Positions 23,949 to 32,293 of a DNA stretch of 64,000 bases are shown one piece after another. This DNA comes from Streptomyces phaeolivaceus (GTDB lineage Bacteria; Actinomycetota; Actinomycetes; Streptomycetales; Streptomycetaceae). The stretch's first letter is position 1; each line of letters begins with the position of its first letter. The notes beneath the pieces were generated by a model that saw only the letters and a list, made by a program, of their open reading frames with translations, was not told the DNA's origin and did not search any database. The translations under genes were made by a program, and so were the position numbers. The DNA lies in NCBI RefSeq assembly GCF_009184865.1, contig NZ_CP045096.1:4836001-4900000 (forward strand), given 5' to 3'.

Positions 23949-24193
23949 GCGGCGCTCGCGCCACCGGCGGCCTGCGTCGTACCGAAGATCCGCGCTCGCG
24001 CCTCGGCCAGCTCTTCCTCACTGAAGGCCCCGTACTCGTCCGTGTGGCTGCGCAGATCGGCCCCCAGGAGCTGGTGCCGGATCTGCCTGGCAACCGCTTC
24101 GGCCACATAGCCGGAGATGTTGTCCGTGATCTTCTTCAGCTCCGCCACCTGCTCGGTGGGGAGTGTCACCGTGATACGTGTGGTGTCAGCCAT
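23945..24193 (-). CDS. Ribbon-helix-helix antitoxin, VapB-like
   Basis: 82 residues from ATG 24193. TTRITVTLPTEQVAELKKI followed by ISGYVAEAVARQIRHQLL is a ribbon-helix-helix DNA-binding domain; the C-terminal acidic part (EYGAFSEEELAEARARIFG) would clamp the PIN toxin. ATG 24205 is an alternative start four codons upstream. A perfect GCATAC/GTATGC palindrome lies just upstream and is a likely autoregulatory operator. Confidence 0.85.
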   Translation of the reverse strand: MADTTRITVTLPTEQVAELKKITDNISGYVAEAVARQIRHQLLGADLRSHTDEYGAFSEEELAEARARIFGTTQAAGGASAA

Positions 24194-24201
24194 GGCGGCA
24201 A

Positions 24202-24217
24202 GCATACTTCGGTATGC
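24202..24217. promoter_or_regulatory. Candidate operator of the VapBC-like pair
   Basis: The perfect palindrome GCATACTTCGGTATGC (6-bp arms, TTCG centre) ends 9 bases upstream of the antitoxin ATG at 24193. RHH antitoxins bind such short palindromes as dimers of dimers. Confidence 0.55.
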
Positions 24218-24311
24218 ACGCCATTTCCTCCCCTTTCCGCAGCCGGTCCGGTCAGCGGCAGTCGGGGCGACCGTCCCTTCCAGCGGGGGCTCAGCTGTAC
24301 GACTCGCCAGT

Positions 24312-24590
24312 TCATCGGGCCCAGTAGCGGTACGCCTCGATCCACTGCCAGCCCTCGGGGGCGGGTTCCGGCAGGGGCAGGTCCAGAATTCCGATGTCCT
24401 GTCGGACCGATTCCCGGGCGCAGCGTGCGACCACGCGCCCGTCCTTGGCCAGATCGCCACCGACCACGCTCACCTCGACGCCGAGAACTGTCGTGGTGAA
24501 CGGCACGGCAAGGGTCTCCTCGATCATCGTGAAGAAGCCGGTGAGTTGCTCATCCTCGCCGTAGGCGTCGACGGTGGCCTCTTCGATCAA
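24312..24590 (-). CDS. Small acidic protein resembling the calcium-binding CcbP family
   Basis: 92 residues from TTG 24590 (no in-frame ATG/GTG nearby; GGAGG sits only a few bases upstream, so the start is uncertain). The segment EEQLTGFFTMIEETLAVPFTTTVLGVEVSVVG resembles the CcbP-type motif (EEQ...GxxxxLExxLxxPF). The C-terminus (ILDLPLPEPAPEGWQWIEAY) is shared by many short actinobacterial hypotheticals. Function unknown; calcium binding is only suggested. Confidence 0.6.
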   Translation of the reverse strand: MIEEATVDAYGEDEQLTGFFTMIEETLAVPFTTTVLGVEVSVVGGDLAKDGRVVARCARESVRQDIGILDLPLPEPAPEGWQWIEAYRYWAR

Positions 24591-24807
24591 CGCCTCCAGC
24601 GCGGCTGGGGCGCAGGTGCTGCCATGGCCTCACCGTAGCGCTGCACCGTAGGGTTGAGGACCGGTTGTTCAGCAGCGGCTTATCCGTCGTGGCGCCGTCG
24701 CCAGCAGTCAAGCCGAGGCTCGCGGTTGCCAGCGTGTGACGTTGCCTGGTGGGGTTAGGTGGTCCGCGGCCCAGGGGAGGGTCCGGCAAGCGACAGGGCG
24801 GAAGAGA

Positions 24808-27681
24808 GTGGCACGAGTCGTCGTACGAGAGCCGAGTACGGGCGCGAGGAGCGCACCGCCGCTGGCCCGGCAGGAAACATCCGCCTTCGTGAGGGAGCTG
24901 CTCGGCGCCGGCTGGGCGGCGGTTTTCCTGCCCGGTGAGCCCGCCCGCCTCGGGCGGCTGCTGCTGTGGAAGCCGACCGGGGCAGCAGCCGGGGACAGTA
25001 TGGCGCCCACCGGCCTTGAGACCGAGGTGGTGGAGCTGGTTCTGCCGCACGGCCGTTCGGTCAGGCGGCGAAAGGTGGAGGGTTACGTGGTGCCTGTCGC
25101 CGTCGCTGTCTCCGCCCTGGTCGATGCGGAGCCGACGCATCCCTCGGGCGCCGCCTGGCAGGCCGCCACTCGCTTCGCGCTGCGGCTGCTCGCCGACGGC
25201 CGCCTCCACCCGGCCCTCACCCCCGCCGGTTACGACACCTGGCAGGTGGGTCCCTTCACCGCCGCCCAGCGCCAGGCGCTGGACGCCCTGGCCGCCGCCT
25301 TCCCGCCCCACGCCCACTGCCTGCCCGAGCCTGGCCCCGCTCCGGTACGGATCGCCGAACCGGCCGCGCTGGTACGGCAGTTCTGCGACGCGGTCGCCGA
25401 TGATCTGGTCCGTACGCCGGCCGCGCCGCTCGCCATGGGGGCGCTGCCGTACGCCTGGCGCGAAGCCCGCGCCGTGCCCGCCCTGCGTGAATGGGCCGAG
25501 GAGACCCAGGCGGCGCTCACCGCCGACGTCAGTGTCTCCCTGCGCGTCGACGTACCCGAAGGACGCCGACGGCAGTTCCGGGCCGTCCTGCAACTGCACA
25601 CCGCGGCGGACCCGGCGCTCGTCATCGAGGCCGCACGACTCTGGAGCGAGCCGGCCGAGGTGGAGCGGCTACTCGGCCCGCGCGCCGAGACCGAGACCCT
25701 TCTCGCCCTGCGCCGCTGCGCCCGCGCCTGGCCCCCGCTGCGGAGGCTGCTCGACGATGCCGCTCCCGATCAGCTCCGGTTGACCGACGACGAAGCCTTC
25801 GATCTCCTCGGGGACGCCACGGACGCGTTGCTCGCGGCCGGTGTCGACGTGCACTGGCCGCGCGACCTGGTCAAGGCGCTCACCGCGACCGCGGAGATCG
25901 GGCAGCGCACCGCCCCCGGTTCCACCGCGGGCGGCCTGCTGGACACCGAGGCCCTCCTCGACTTCCGCTGGCAGGTCTCCCTCGGCGGCGAGCCGCTCAC
26001 CGAGGCCGAGATGGATGCTCTCGCGGAGTCACGCCGTCCCCTCGTCCGGCTTCGCGACCAGTGGGTGCTCGCCGACCCGAAGCTGGTGGCCCGCGCCAAG
26101 CGCCGCCGGATGGAACCGCTCACCCCCATGGAGGCGCTCGGCGCCGCGCTGACCGGCGAGGCCGAGCGGGACGGTGACCGGGTTCCCTGTGCGGCGGTCG
26201 GTGCGTTCGGCGACCTGGTCGCTCGTATCCGCGATCCCGAGTCCCGCACCCCCGCGCCCCAGCCCGCCGCGCTCGAGGCCACGTTGCGCGAGTACCAGAA
26301 GCGGGGCCTGGCCTGGCTGGCCGAGATGTGCGCACTCGGCCTCGGCGGCTGTCTCGCCGACGACATGGGCCTGGGCAAGACCATCACCCTGCTCGCTCTG
26401 CACCTGCACCGCCAGAGCGACCCCGCCACCGCGGGCCCCACGCTCGTCGTCTGCCCGACCTCTCTGCTCGGCAACTGGCAGCGCGAGGCCGCCAGGTTCG
26501 CGCCTTCCATCCCCGTGCGCCGCTACCACGGCGGCGACCGCCACCTGAAGGACCTCGCCGATGACGAGATCGTCCTGGTCACCTACGGCGTCCTGCGCCG
26601 CGACCGGGAGACCCTCACCGAGCACGCATGGTCGCTGATCGCCGCCGACGAGGCCCAGCACGTCAAGAACCCCTACGCCGTCACCGCCCGTGAGCTGCGT
26701 GCCCTGCCCGCCCGCGCCCGGGTCGCCCTCACCGGCACCCCCGTGGAGAACAACCTCTCCGAACTGTGGGCGCTCCTCGACTGGACCACCCCCGGACTCC
26801 TCGGCCCGCTCACGGCCTTCCGCGACCTGCATGCCCGAGCGATCGAGTCGGGCGAGGACCCACAAGCTGCCGACCGGCTGTCCCGTCTTGTCCGCCCGTT
26901 CCTGCTGCGCCGCAGGAAGTCCGACCCGGGCATCGCACCCGAGCTGCCCGCCAAGACCGAAACCGACCGCGTCGTCCCGCTGACGGCCGAGCAGGCGAGC
27001 CTGTACGAGGCAGTGGTCCGCGAAACCATGACGAAGATCGCCGAAGCCGAGGGCATCGCCCGCCGCGGTCTGGTTCTGAAGCTCCTCACCGCGTTGAAGC
27101 AGATCTGCAACCACCCCGCCCAGTACCTGCGCCAGTCGACACCCCTGCGCGGCCGGTCCGGCAAGCTCGACCTGCTCGACGAACTGATCGACACCATCAC
27201 GGCCGAGGGCGAGTCGGTGCTGGTCTTCACCCAGTACAAGCAGATGGCGACCCTGCTGGAGAAGCACCTCGCAGAGCGAGGAGTCCCCACTCTCTTCCTG
27301 CACGGCGGTACCCCCGTCACCGCGCGCGAGGAGATGGTGGACCGCTTCCAGCGCGGCGAGGTGCCGGTGTTCCTGCTCTCCCTCAAGGCCGCGGGCACCG
27401 GACTCAATCTCACCCGCGCCACTCACGTCGTGCACTACGACCGCTGGTGGAACCCCGCCGTCGAGGACCAGGCCACCGACCGCGCCTACCGCATCGGCCA
27501 GGACAAGCCCGTACAGGTCCACAAACTCCTCGCGGAGGGCACCGTGGAGGACAAGGTGGCGAAGCTTCTCGAGTCCAAGCGCGCGCTCGCCGACGCCGTC
27601 GTCGGCTCCGGTGAGGCCGCCCTGACCGAACTGTCCGATGCCGACCTCGCCGAACTCGTCGCCCTGGGGAGGCAGACATGA
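24808..27681 (+). CDS. SNF2/RapA-family DEAQ-box helicase (HepA-like)
   Basis: 957 residues from GTG 24808 (GCGGAAGAGA upstream; a longer start at 24736 is possible). N-terminal 500 residues form the SNF2-associated region; then Walker A LADDMGLGKTITLL (about 518-525), DEAQ box near 612, TGTPVENNLSELWALLDW, and the C-terminal helicase lobe with LHGGTPVTAREEMVDRF, SLKAAGTGLNLTRATHVVHYD and arginine-finger motif DQATDRAYRIGQ. A double-stranded DNA translocase. It overlaps the SWIM gene by ATGA, a pairing conserved in many bacteria. Confidence 0.9.
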   Translation: MARVVVREPSTGARSAPPLARQETSAFVRELLGAGWAAVFLPGEPARLGRLLLWKPTGAAAGDSMAPTGLETEVVELVLPHGRSVRRRKVEGYVVPVAVAVSALVDAEPTHPSGAAWQAATRFALRLLADGRLHPALTPAGYDTWQVGPFTAAQRQALDALAAAFPPHAHCLPEPGPAPVRIAEPAALVRQFCDAVADDLVRTPAAPLAMGALPYAWREARAVPALREWAEETQAALTADVSVSLRVDVPEGRRRQFRAVLQLHTAADPALVIEAARLWSEPAEVERLLGPRAETETLLALRRCARAWPPLRRLLDDAAPDQLRLTDDEAFDLLGDATDALLAAGVDVHWPRDLVKALTATAEIGQRTAPGSTAGGLLDTEALLDFRWQVSLGGEPLTEAEMDALAESRRPLVRLRDQWVLADPKLVARAKRRRMEPLTPMEALGAALTGEAERDGDRVPCAAVGAFGDLVARIRDPESRTPAPQPAALEATLREYQKRGLAWLAEMCALGLGGCLADDMGLGKTITLLALHLHRQSDPATAGPTLVVCPTSLLGNWQREAARFAPSIPVRRYHGGDRHLKDLADDEIVLVTYGVLRRDRETLTEHAWSLIAADEAQHVKNPYAVTARELRALPARARVALTGTPVENNLSELWALLDWTTPGLLGPLTAFRDLHARAIESGEDPQAADRLSRLVRPFLLRRRKSDPGIAPELPAKTETDRVVPLTAEQASLYEAVVRETMTKIAEAEGIARRGLVLKLLTALKQICNHPAQYLRQSTPLRGRSGKLDLLDELIDTITAEGESVLVFTQYKQMATLLEKHLAERGVPTLFLHGGTPVTAREEMVDRFQRGEVPVFLLSLKAAGTGLNLTRATHVVHYDRWWNPAVEDQATDRAYRIGQDKPVQVHKLLAEGTVEDKVAKLLESKRALADAVVGSGEAALTELSDADLAELVALGRQT

Positions 27682-28913
27682 GCCCTTCGTTTCCCGGCCA
27701 GCGCCGCGCGCCCGCTCGCGGCAGGCGTACCTTCGCCGCGACCTGGTGGGGCCAGGCATGGGTGACGGCCCTGGAGGACTCCACGCTGGACTCGGGGCGC
27801 CTGTCCCGCGGACGCACCTACGCCCGCCAGGGCATGGTCGGCGCCGTCACCATCGCCCCCGGCCAGGTCAAAGCCGCCGTCCAGGGCAGCAGGCCCCGCC
27901 CCTACCGCTCCGCCGTCCACCTGCCCGTCCTCACCGACCCTCAGTGGGACACCCTGCTCGACACGATCGCGGCCCGCGCCGGACATCGCGCGGCACTTCT
28001 CGACAACGAGATGCCCGCCGAACTCGTGGACGACGCCCGGCACGCAGGCGTCCCACTGCTCCCACTGCCCACCGAGCTCGATCCGGAGTGCTCCTGCCCC
28101 GACTGGGGATACCCCTGCAAGCACGCCGCCGCGCTCTGCTACGCCATCGCCGCCACCATCGACACCGACCCGTTCGTGCTCTTCGCGCTGCGCGGCCGCG
28201 GTCGCGAGGAGGTCTTCGCCCAGCTACGCGCACGCCGTACGGCAGCGCTGGAGACCGCCGCCCCACCGGCACCTGCCGGCACCCCGGCCGCCGCCGCGTA
28301 CGCCCGCTGGGCCGAAGAGCCCCCCGAACTGCCCGAACTCCCGGAACCCACCGCCCACACCACAGCGCTGCCCCTCGCCCCGCCACCCGGCACCGGCCTG
28401 GCCGCCGCGGACCTGGAACGCCTCATGGCCCACGCCACCGCGCGCGCCGCCCGGCTCCTCGCGGGCGACACCGCCGACCTGCACCTGACCCAGTACCAGG
28501 ACGCCGTCCGCATCGCCGCGAGCAACCCCGGACCCGAGTGGTTCCACCACCTGATCCAGAACACCGGCACCAAACCCACTGCCTTCGCACGCCTCACCCG
28601 CGCCTGGCGCCACGGCGGCCCCACGGGCATCACCGTCGCCGAACAGCCCTACGCCCCCGACCCGACGGTGATGAAGGCCGCCCGCACCGCCCTGGACGCG
28701 GCCCTCGCCGAGATGACCGACTCCCCCACACACCTCAGAACCTGGCGCAACCGCCTCACCCTCACCCACCACGGCATCCAGCTGCGTCTGGGCCCCGACG
28801 CCCGCTGGTACCCCTTCCTCCAGAACGACGACGGCGAATGGTGGCCCGCGGCACCAGCCGACAGTGACCCGGTCACCGCGCTCACCTCGGCCTGGTCGCA
28901 GAACGGGGAGTAA
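27678..28913 (+). CDS. SWIM zinc-finger protein, partner of the SNF2 helicase
   Basis: 411 residues. The SWIM signature ECSCPDWGYPCKHAAALCY gives Cys138, Cys140, Cys147 and His149 (CxCx6CxH). The N-terminus (ATWWGQAWVTALED, RLSRGRTYARQGMVGAVTI) matches the conserved front of SWIM proteins encoded next to SNF2 genes. Translation is probably coupled to the helicase. Likely binds nucleic acid or the helicase; precise role unknown. It is the last gene before the right island boundary. Confidence 0.88.
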   Translation: MSPSFPGQRRAPARGRRTFAATWWGQAWVTALEDSTLDSGRLSRGRTYARQGMVGAVTIAPGQVKAAVQGSRPRPYRSAVHLPVLTDPQWDTLLDTIAARAGHRAALLDNEMPAELVDDARHAGVPLLPLPTELDPECSCPDWGYPCKHAAALCYAIAATIDTDPFVLFALRGRGREEVFAQLRARRTAALETAAPPAPAGTPAAAAYARWAEEPPELPELPEPTAHTTALPLAPPPGTGLAAADLERLMAHATARAARLLAGDTADLHLTQYQDAVRIAASNPGPEWFHHLIQNTGTKPTAFARLTRAWRHGGPTGITVAEQPYAPDPTVMKAARTALDAALAEMTDSPTHLRTWRNRLTLTHHGIQLRLGPDARWYPFLQNDDGEWWPAAPADSDPVTALTSAWSQNGE

Positions 28914-29098
28914 GGAGGCGACTCCCCGTTGACCAGGAACCACGAGCAGAAGCTGGACACACTCACACTGCTCCACTTCCGTGGTTGCGGTTCTGGTTGC
29001 GTTCATCGGCGCACAGCACCGTTCAGAGCCCCCGCCAGGACCAGCTGCACCGCAGGTCAGGACGTTGCCGTAGGCCCCGGAACCCCCAGACGAACATG

Positions 29099-29151
29099 TG
29101 GAAAGCGTGTTGGGGGCAACCCCTCACGAGTTCGAATCTCGTATCCTCCGC
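29099..29151 (+). repeat. Attachment-site copy 3 (right end, ancestral tRNA 3' end)
   Basis: The third identical 53-bp copy. Downstream sequence differs from copies 1 and 2, and a strong hairpin follows at 29173, which would be the original tRNA-Ser terminator. This therefore marks the chromosomal right boundary. The gap 28914-29241 holds this site and its left arm only. Confidence 0.95.
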
Positions 29152-29172
29152 CATTGCTCTCACCGGGCAATA

Positions 29173-29208
29173 CGTCGAAGGGCCCCACCGTTCACGGGCC
29201 CTTCGACG
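29173..29208 (+). terminator. Ancestral tRNA-Ser(GGA) terminator, displaced by the islands
   Basis: A perfect 13-bp stem, CGTCGAAGGGCCC (29173-29185) with GGGCCCTTCGACG (29196-29208), 22 bases after att copy 3. Now about 13 kb from the tRNA it presumably once terminated. Confidence 0.7.
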
Positions 29209-29241
29209 TTGGTTGTTGCGGCCGGGTGGTGGGCGTCGTGG

Positions 29242-29667
29242 TCAGTGGGGTGGGGGCCGGTCCGAAGGCTCGGGGGTGGTGAGGCGGCGGTAGGCGGCTC
29301 GGGCCTGGAGTAGGCGGGCGAGGGTGGTGCCGGTCAGGGCCGCGGTGAGGAGGCAGACCAGCCAGACCGTGTCGCGCGGGTTGGTCCAGGTCAGGACGCC
29401 TGCCGGGGGGATGGCGAAACCGTTGAGGAAGAGCCAGCACAGGGCTGCCGTGCCCGGGGCCGCGGTGAAGCGGGCGTACGCGCCGAGGAGTGCGGCGAGC
29501 AGGGACAGCGCGACCAGGGCCAGGCCGGGGCGGTCCGTTCCGACCAGCGCGTTGTGCACGGCCACCAACGCCATCGCACCCCCGAAGGCCGTGGCCCACA
29601 CCAGGGGCGTGGCCACGGGCTGGGGGACCGGGCGGGGGCCGCTCCCCAGGGACACCCACTGGATCAC
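29242..29667 (-). CDS. Small integral membrane protein of unknown function
   Basis: 141 residues from GTG 29667, four hydrophobic segments (LVWATAFGGAMALVAVHNALV, LALVALSLLAALLGAYARF, ALCWLFLNGFAIPP, VWLVCLLTAALTGTTLARLL). The start overlaps the preceding gene's stop (GTGA). Function not recognised. Confidence 0.65.
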   Translation of the reverse strand: MIQWVSLGSGPRPVPQPVATPLVWATAFGGAMALVAVHNALVGTDRPGLALVALSLLAALLGAYARFTAAPGTAALCWLFLNGFAIPPAGVLTWTNPRDTVWLVCLLTAALTGTTLARLLQARAAYRRLTTPEPSDRPPPH

Positions 29668-29894
29668 GGACGCCCTCCGGGGGTTTCGGACACCTGCGCC
29701 TCGGGGGTCCTGGGAGTCACGGAGGTCACGGCGGTCCGGCTCGTTCGGGAAGGCACCTGGAGCTGGAGGGGGATGGGTATCGCCTTCGTGGTGCGGGGGG
29801 CCAGGGCGGCCGGGCCATGGCTCGTGGGGGTGTCGCCGCCGTGCTTCGGCGGGGCGTCCGCCGCGGGGGTCGGGGGGACACCCGTGGGGGTCAT
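29664..29894 (-). CDS. Small Pro/Thr-rich protein coupled to the membrane protein
   Basis: 76 residues from ATG 29894, preceded by AAAGGACC. Pro/Thr-rich, no recognised domain, one moderately hydrophobic stretch (KAIPIPLQLQVPS). The frame stays open upstream to 30014, so a longer form is possible. The terminal GTGA overlap with the membrane-protein start supports it being a real gene. Confidence 0.5.
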   Translation of the reverse strand: MTPTGVPPTPAADAPPKHGGDTPTSHGPAALAPRTTKAIPIPLQLQVPSRTSRTAVTSVTPRTPEAQVSETPGGRP

Positions 29895-30060
29895 GGTGGT
29901 GGGTCCTTTCGGTCCGGTCAGCCCTCGGGGCGGGGCGTGGTGCGGCCGATCCGGGTTTGGGGCCGGGGCCGGGGGTTGGTCGAAGGGGGATTGGTCGAAG
30001 GGGGATTGTTCCATCGGAGGTTGGTCTCGCGGTCGGGGGGACGGTGAACCGTCGGTCAGG

Positions 30061-30217
30061 GTCTGTGGGCGGTCGCCGTGGTCGGTCGGCGGGCGTCGTG
30101 GTCGGTCGGCGGGCGTCGTGGTCGGTCGGCGGGCGCCGTGGTCGGTCGGCGGGCGCCGTGGTCGATCGGCGGGCGCCGTGGTCGATCGGCGGGCGCCGTG
30201 GTCGATCGGTGGTCTCG
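30061..30217. repeat. 20-bp tandem repeat array (AABBCC pattern)
   Basis: Six near-identical 20-bp units at 30081-30200 come in three identical pairs: two of GTCGGTCGGCGGGCGTCGTG, two with GCCGTG at the end, two with GTCGATCGG at the start; degenerate units flank them. It fills the gap 29895-30302 upstream of the antiporter regulatory gene. Not a multiple of three, so non-coding is most likely. Confidence 0.92.
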
Positions 30218-30302
30218 GGGGCGGTGGAGGGTTTTCGGGGTCTCGTTAGGGTGGCACCGACGGTTGTCCGACGACATATCCGAATCAGACAGGGGGCCAG
30301 CC

Positions 30303-30788
30303 GTGGGTGCTCCGCGCCTCAGCAGTACGCCGTTGCCGGGTATCGGGGTCCGCTACGACCTCACGACCAGGGAGCAGCGGCGGATCTCGGTGGTCGCTCA
30401 TCGGGACGGTGCGCGGACGTTGAGCGCGTACCGGCAGGACGATCCGGACGCGTGCGCGCTGTCGCTGCGGCTGACGTCGGGGGAGGCGACCGCCCTCGTC
30501 GACGCGCTGGCACCGGACCACCACAGCCCGAATCTGCTGTCCACCACGGAGTTGGGGCTGGTCGCGGAGCGGATCGAGCTGGCGTCGACCTCGCACTGGA
30601 ACGGGCGCGTGCTGGGCGACACCCGGATGCGGACCGAGACGGGCGCGTCCATCGTGGCCGTACTGCGGCGGGCCGAGGCGATTCCGTCGCCGACGCCGGA
30701 CTTCCGGCTGGCCGGCGGTGACACGCTCATCGTGATCGGCACCCGGGAAGGCGTGGAGACGGCCGCCGCGATACTCGGGCGGGAGTGA
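30303..30788 (+). CDS. TrkA-C domain regulatory subunit of a K+/H+ antiporter (KhtT-like)
   Basis: 161 residues from GTG 30303 (GGGGG stretch upstream). N-terminal part PLPGIGVRYDLTTREQRRISVVAHRDG is the KhtT-type lead-in; the C-terminal RCK_C fold includes TGASIVAVLRRAEAIPSPTPDFRLAGGDTLIVIGTREGVE. It should sense a cytosolic ligand (for the family, cyclic di-AMP or nucleotide) and gate the antiporter encoded 7 bases downstream. Confidence 0.88.
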   Translation: MGAPRLSSTPLPGIGVRYDLTTREQRRISVVAHRDGARTLSAYRQDDPDACALSLRLTSGEATALVDALAPDHHSPNLLSTTELGLVAERIELASTSHWNGRVLGDTRMRTETGASIVAVLRRAEAIPSPTPDFRLAGGDTLIVIGTREGVETAAAILGRE

Positions 30789-30795
30789 GCGGTTC

Positions 30796-32187
30796 ATGTA
30801 CGTCTCCGTCTCCGGCGCCCTCTCCGCCCCCGGCGCCGTCTCCGCTCAGGCCGCCGCCGAGTCCGCCTCGCACTCCTCCGCCGTGTTCCTCGTCGAGTTC
30901 GGCGCGATCATCCTCGGGCTGGGGCTGCTGGGGCGGTTCGCGGGGCGGTTCCAGTTGTCGCCCATACCGCTCTATCTGCTGGCCGGGCTGGCGTTCGGGG
31001 AGGGCGGGCTGCTGCCGCTGGGGACCAGTGAGGAGTTCGTGGCGATCGGCGCCGAGATCGGCGTGATCCTGCTGCTGCTCATGCTCGGCCTCGAATACAC
31101 GGCCAGCGATCTCGTCTCCAACCTCAGGACCCAGTACCCGGCCGGACTCGTCGACGCCGCCCTCAACGCCCTCCCCGGCGCCGCCATGGCCCTGCTCCTC
31201 GGCTGGGGACCCGTCGCCGCCGTCGTCCTCGCCGGAGTCACCTGGATCTCGTCGTCAGGCGTCATCGCCAAGGTCCTCGGCGACCTCGGGCGGCTCGGCA
31301 ACCGCGAGACCCCGGTCATCCTGAGCATCCTCGTCCTCGAAGACCTCTCCATGGCCGTCTATCTGCCGATCGTCACCGCGCTGCTGGCCGGGGCCGGTCT
31401 GGCGGCCGGCAGCGTGACCCTGGCCATCGCGCTCGGTACGGCCGGGATCGTCCTCCTCGTCGCCGTCCGCTACGGGCGGCACATCTCCCGCTTCGTCTCC
31501 AGCGACGACCCCGAGAAACTGCTGCTCGTCGTGCTGGGGGTGACGCTCCTCGTCGCCGGGCTCGCGCAGCAGTTGCAGGTGTCGGCGGCCGTCGGCGCGT
31601 TCCTCGTCGGCATCGCGCTGTCGGGTGAGGTCGCCGAGGGCGCGCACAGTCTGCTGGCGCCGCTGCGGGATCTGTTCGCCGCGGTCTTCTTCGTCTTCTT
31701 CGGGCTGCACACCGACCCCGCCAGCATTCCGCCCGTGCTGCTGCCCGCGCTGGTACTGGCCGTCGTCACCGCACTCACGAAGATCGCCACCGGCTACTGG
31801 GCCGCGCGCCGGGCCGGGATCTCCGCGAAGGGGAGCTGGCGGGCGGGCGGCACGCTCGTCGCGCGCGGCGAGTTCTCCATCGTCATCGCCGGACTCGCCG
31901 TCACCGCCGGCATCGAACCCTCCCTCGGCCCCCTCGCCACCGCCTACGTCCTCATCCTCGTCATCGTCGGCCCACTCACCGCCCGCTGGACCGAACCGGT
32001 GGGGATGTGGCTCACCGACCGCCTGCACCGACCTGCGACGACGGGATCGGGAGAGAGCGGATCGGGAGAGAGCGGATTGAGTGAGGGTGGATTGAGTGAG
32101 GGTGGATCGGGAGAGGCAGGGGCCGGGGCAGGGGAGGGCGCATCCGGCGGGGACGGTACGGCAGTGGGCGCGGCCGACCGAGCTTGA
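30796..32187 (+). CDS. CPA2-family cation/H+ antiporter (KhtU/KefB-like)
   Basis: 463 residues, about 12 membrane spans. Typical segments: LSPIPLYLLAGLAFGEGGLLPLG, IGVILLLLMLGLEY, AGVTWISSSGVIAKVLGDLGRLGN (unwound transport core), VLEDLSMAVYLPIVTALLAG, and LLAPLRDLFAAVFFVFFGL. Likely K+/H+ efflux with the upstream TrkA-C subunit. The last 45 residues are a Gly/Ser/Glu repeat tail (SGESGSGESGLSEGGLSEGG) lacking in the core family. Confidence 0.9.
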   Translation: MYVSVSGALSAPGAVSAQAAAESASHSSAVFLVEFGAIILGLGLLGRFAGRFQLSPIPLYLLAGLAFGEGGLLPLGTSEEFVAIGAEIGVILLLLMLGLEYTASDLVSNLRTQYPAGLVDAALNALPGAAMALLLGWGPVAAVVLAGVTWISSSGVIAKVLGDLGRLGNRETPVILSILVLEDLSMAVYLPIVTALLAGAGLAAGSVTLAIALGTAGIVLLVAVRYGRHISRFVSSDDPEKLLLVVLGVTLLVAGLAQQLQVSAAVGAFLVGIALSGEVAEGAHSLLAPLRDLFAAVFFVFFGLHTDPASIPPVLLPALVLAVVTALTKIATGYWAARRAGISAKGSWRAGGTLVARGEFSIVIAGLAVTAGIEPSLGPLATAYVLILVIVGPLTARWTEPVGMWLTDRLHRPATTGSGESGSGESGLSEGGLSEGGSGEAGAGAGEGASGGDGTAVGAADRA

Positions 32188-32293
32188 GGGGACAGGGCCA
32201 CAGGGGGCAAGGGACGAAGGGCAGGGGGCAGGGAGCAGGGGGCTCCTCTTCCCCCGCCCCCACCCTCGCGCGCGTGCCCTAGCTAGCCCTAGG

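Larger units (their letters stand above)
23243..29151. mobile_element. Genomic island 2, tandem to island 1, integrase-less
   Basis: About 5.9 kb between att copies 2 and 3. Contents: a diverged hairpin terminator, VapC/VapB-like pair, CcbP-like protein, SNF2 helicase and SWIM protein. The ends match island 1 in position and sequence type, so both belong to one element family that used the same tRNA. No integrase is recognisable. Tandem accretion is inferred from the shared ends. Confidence 0.85.
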
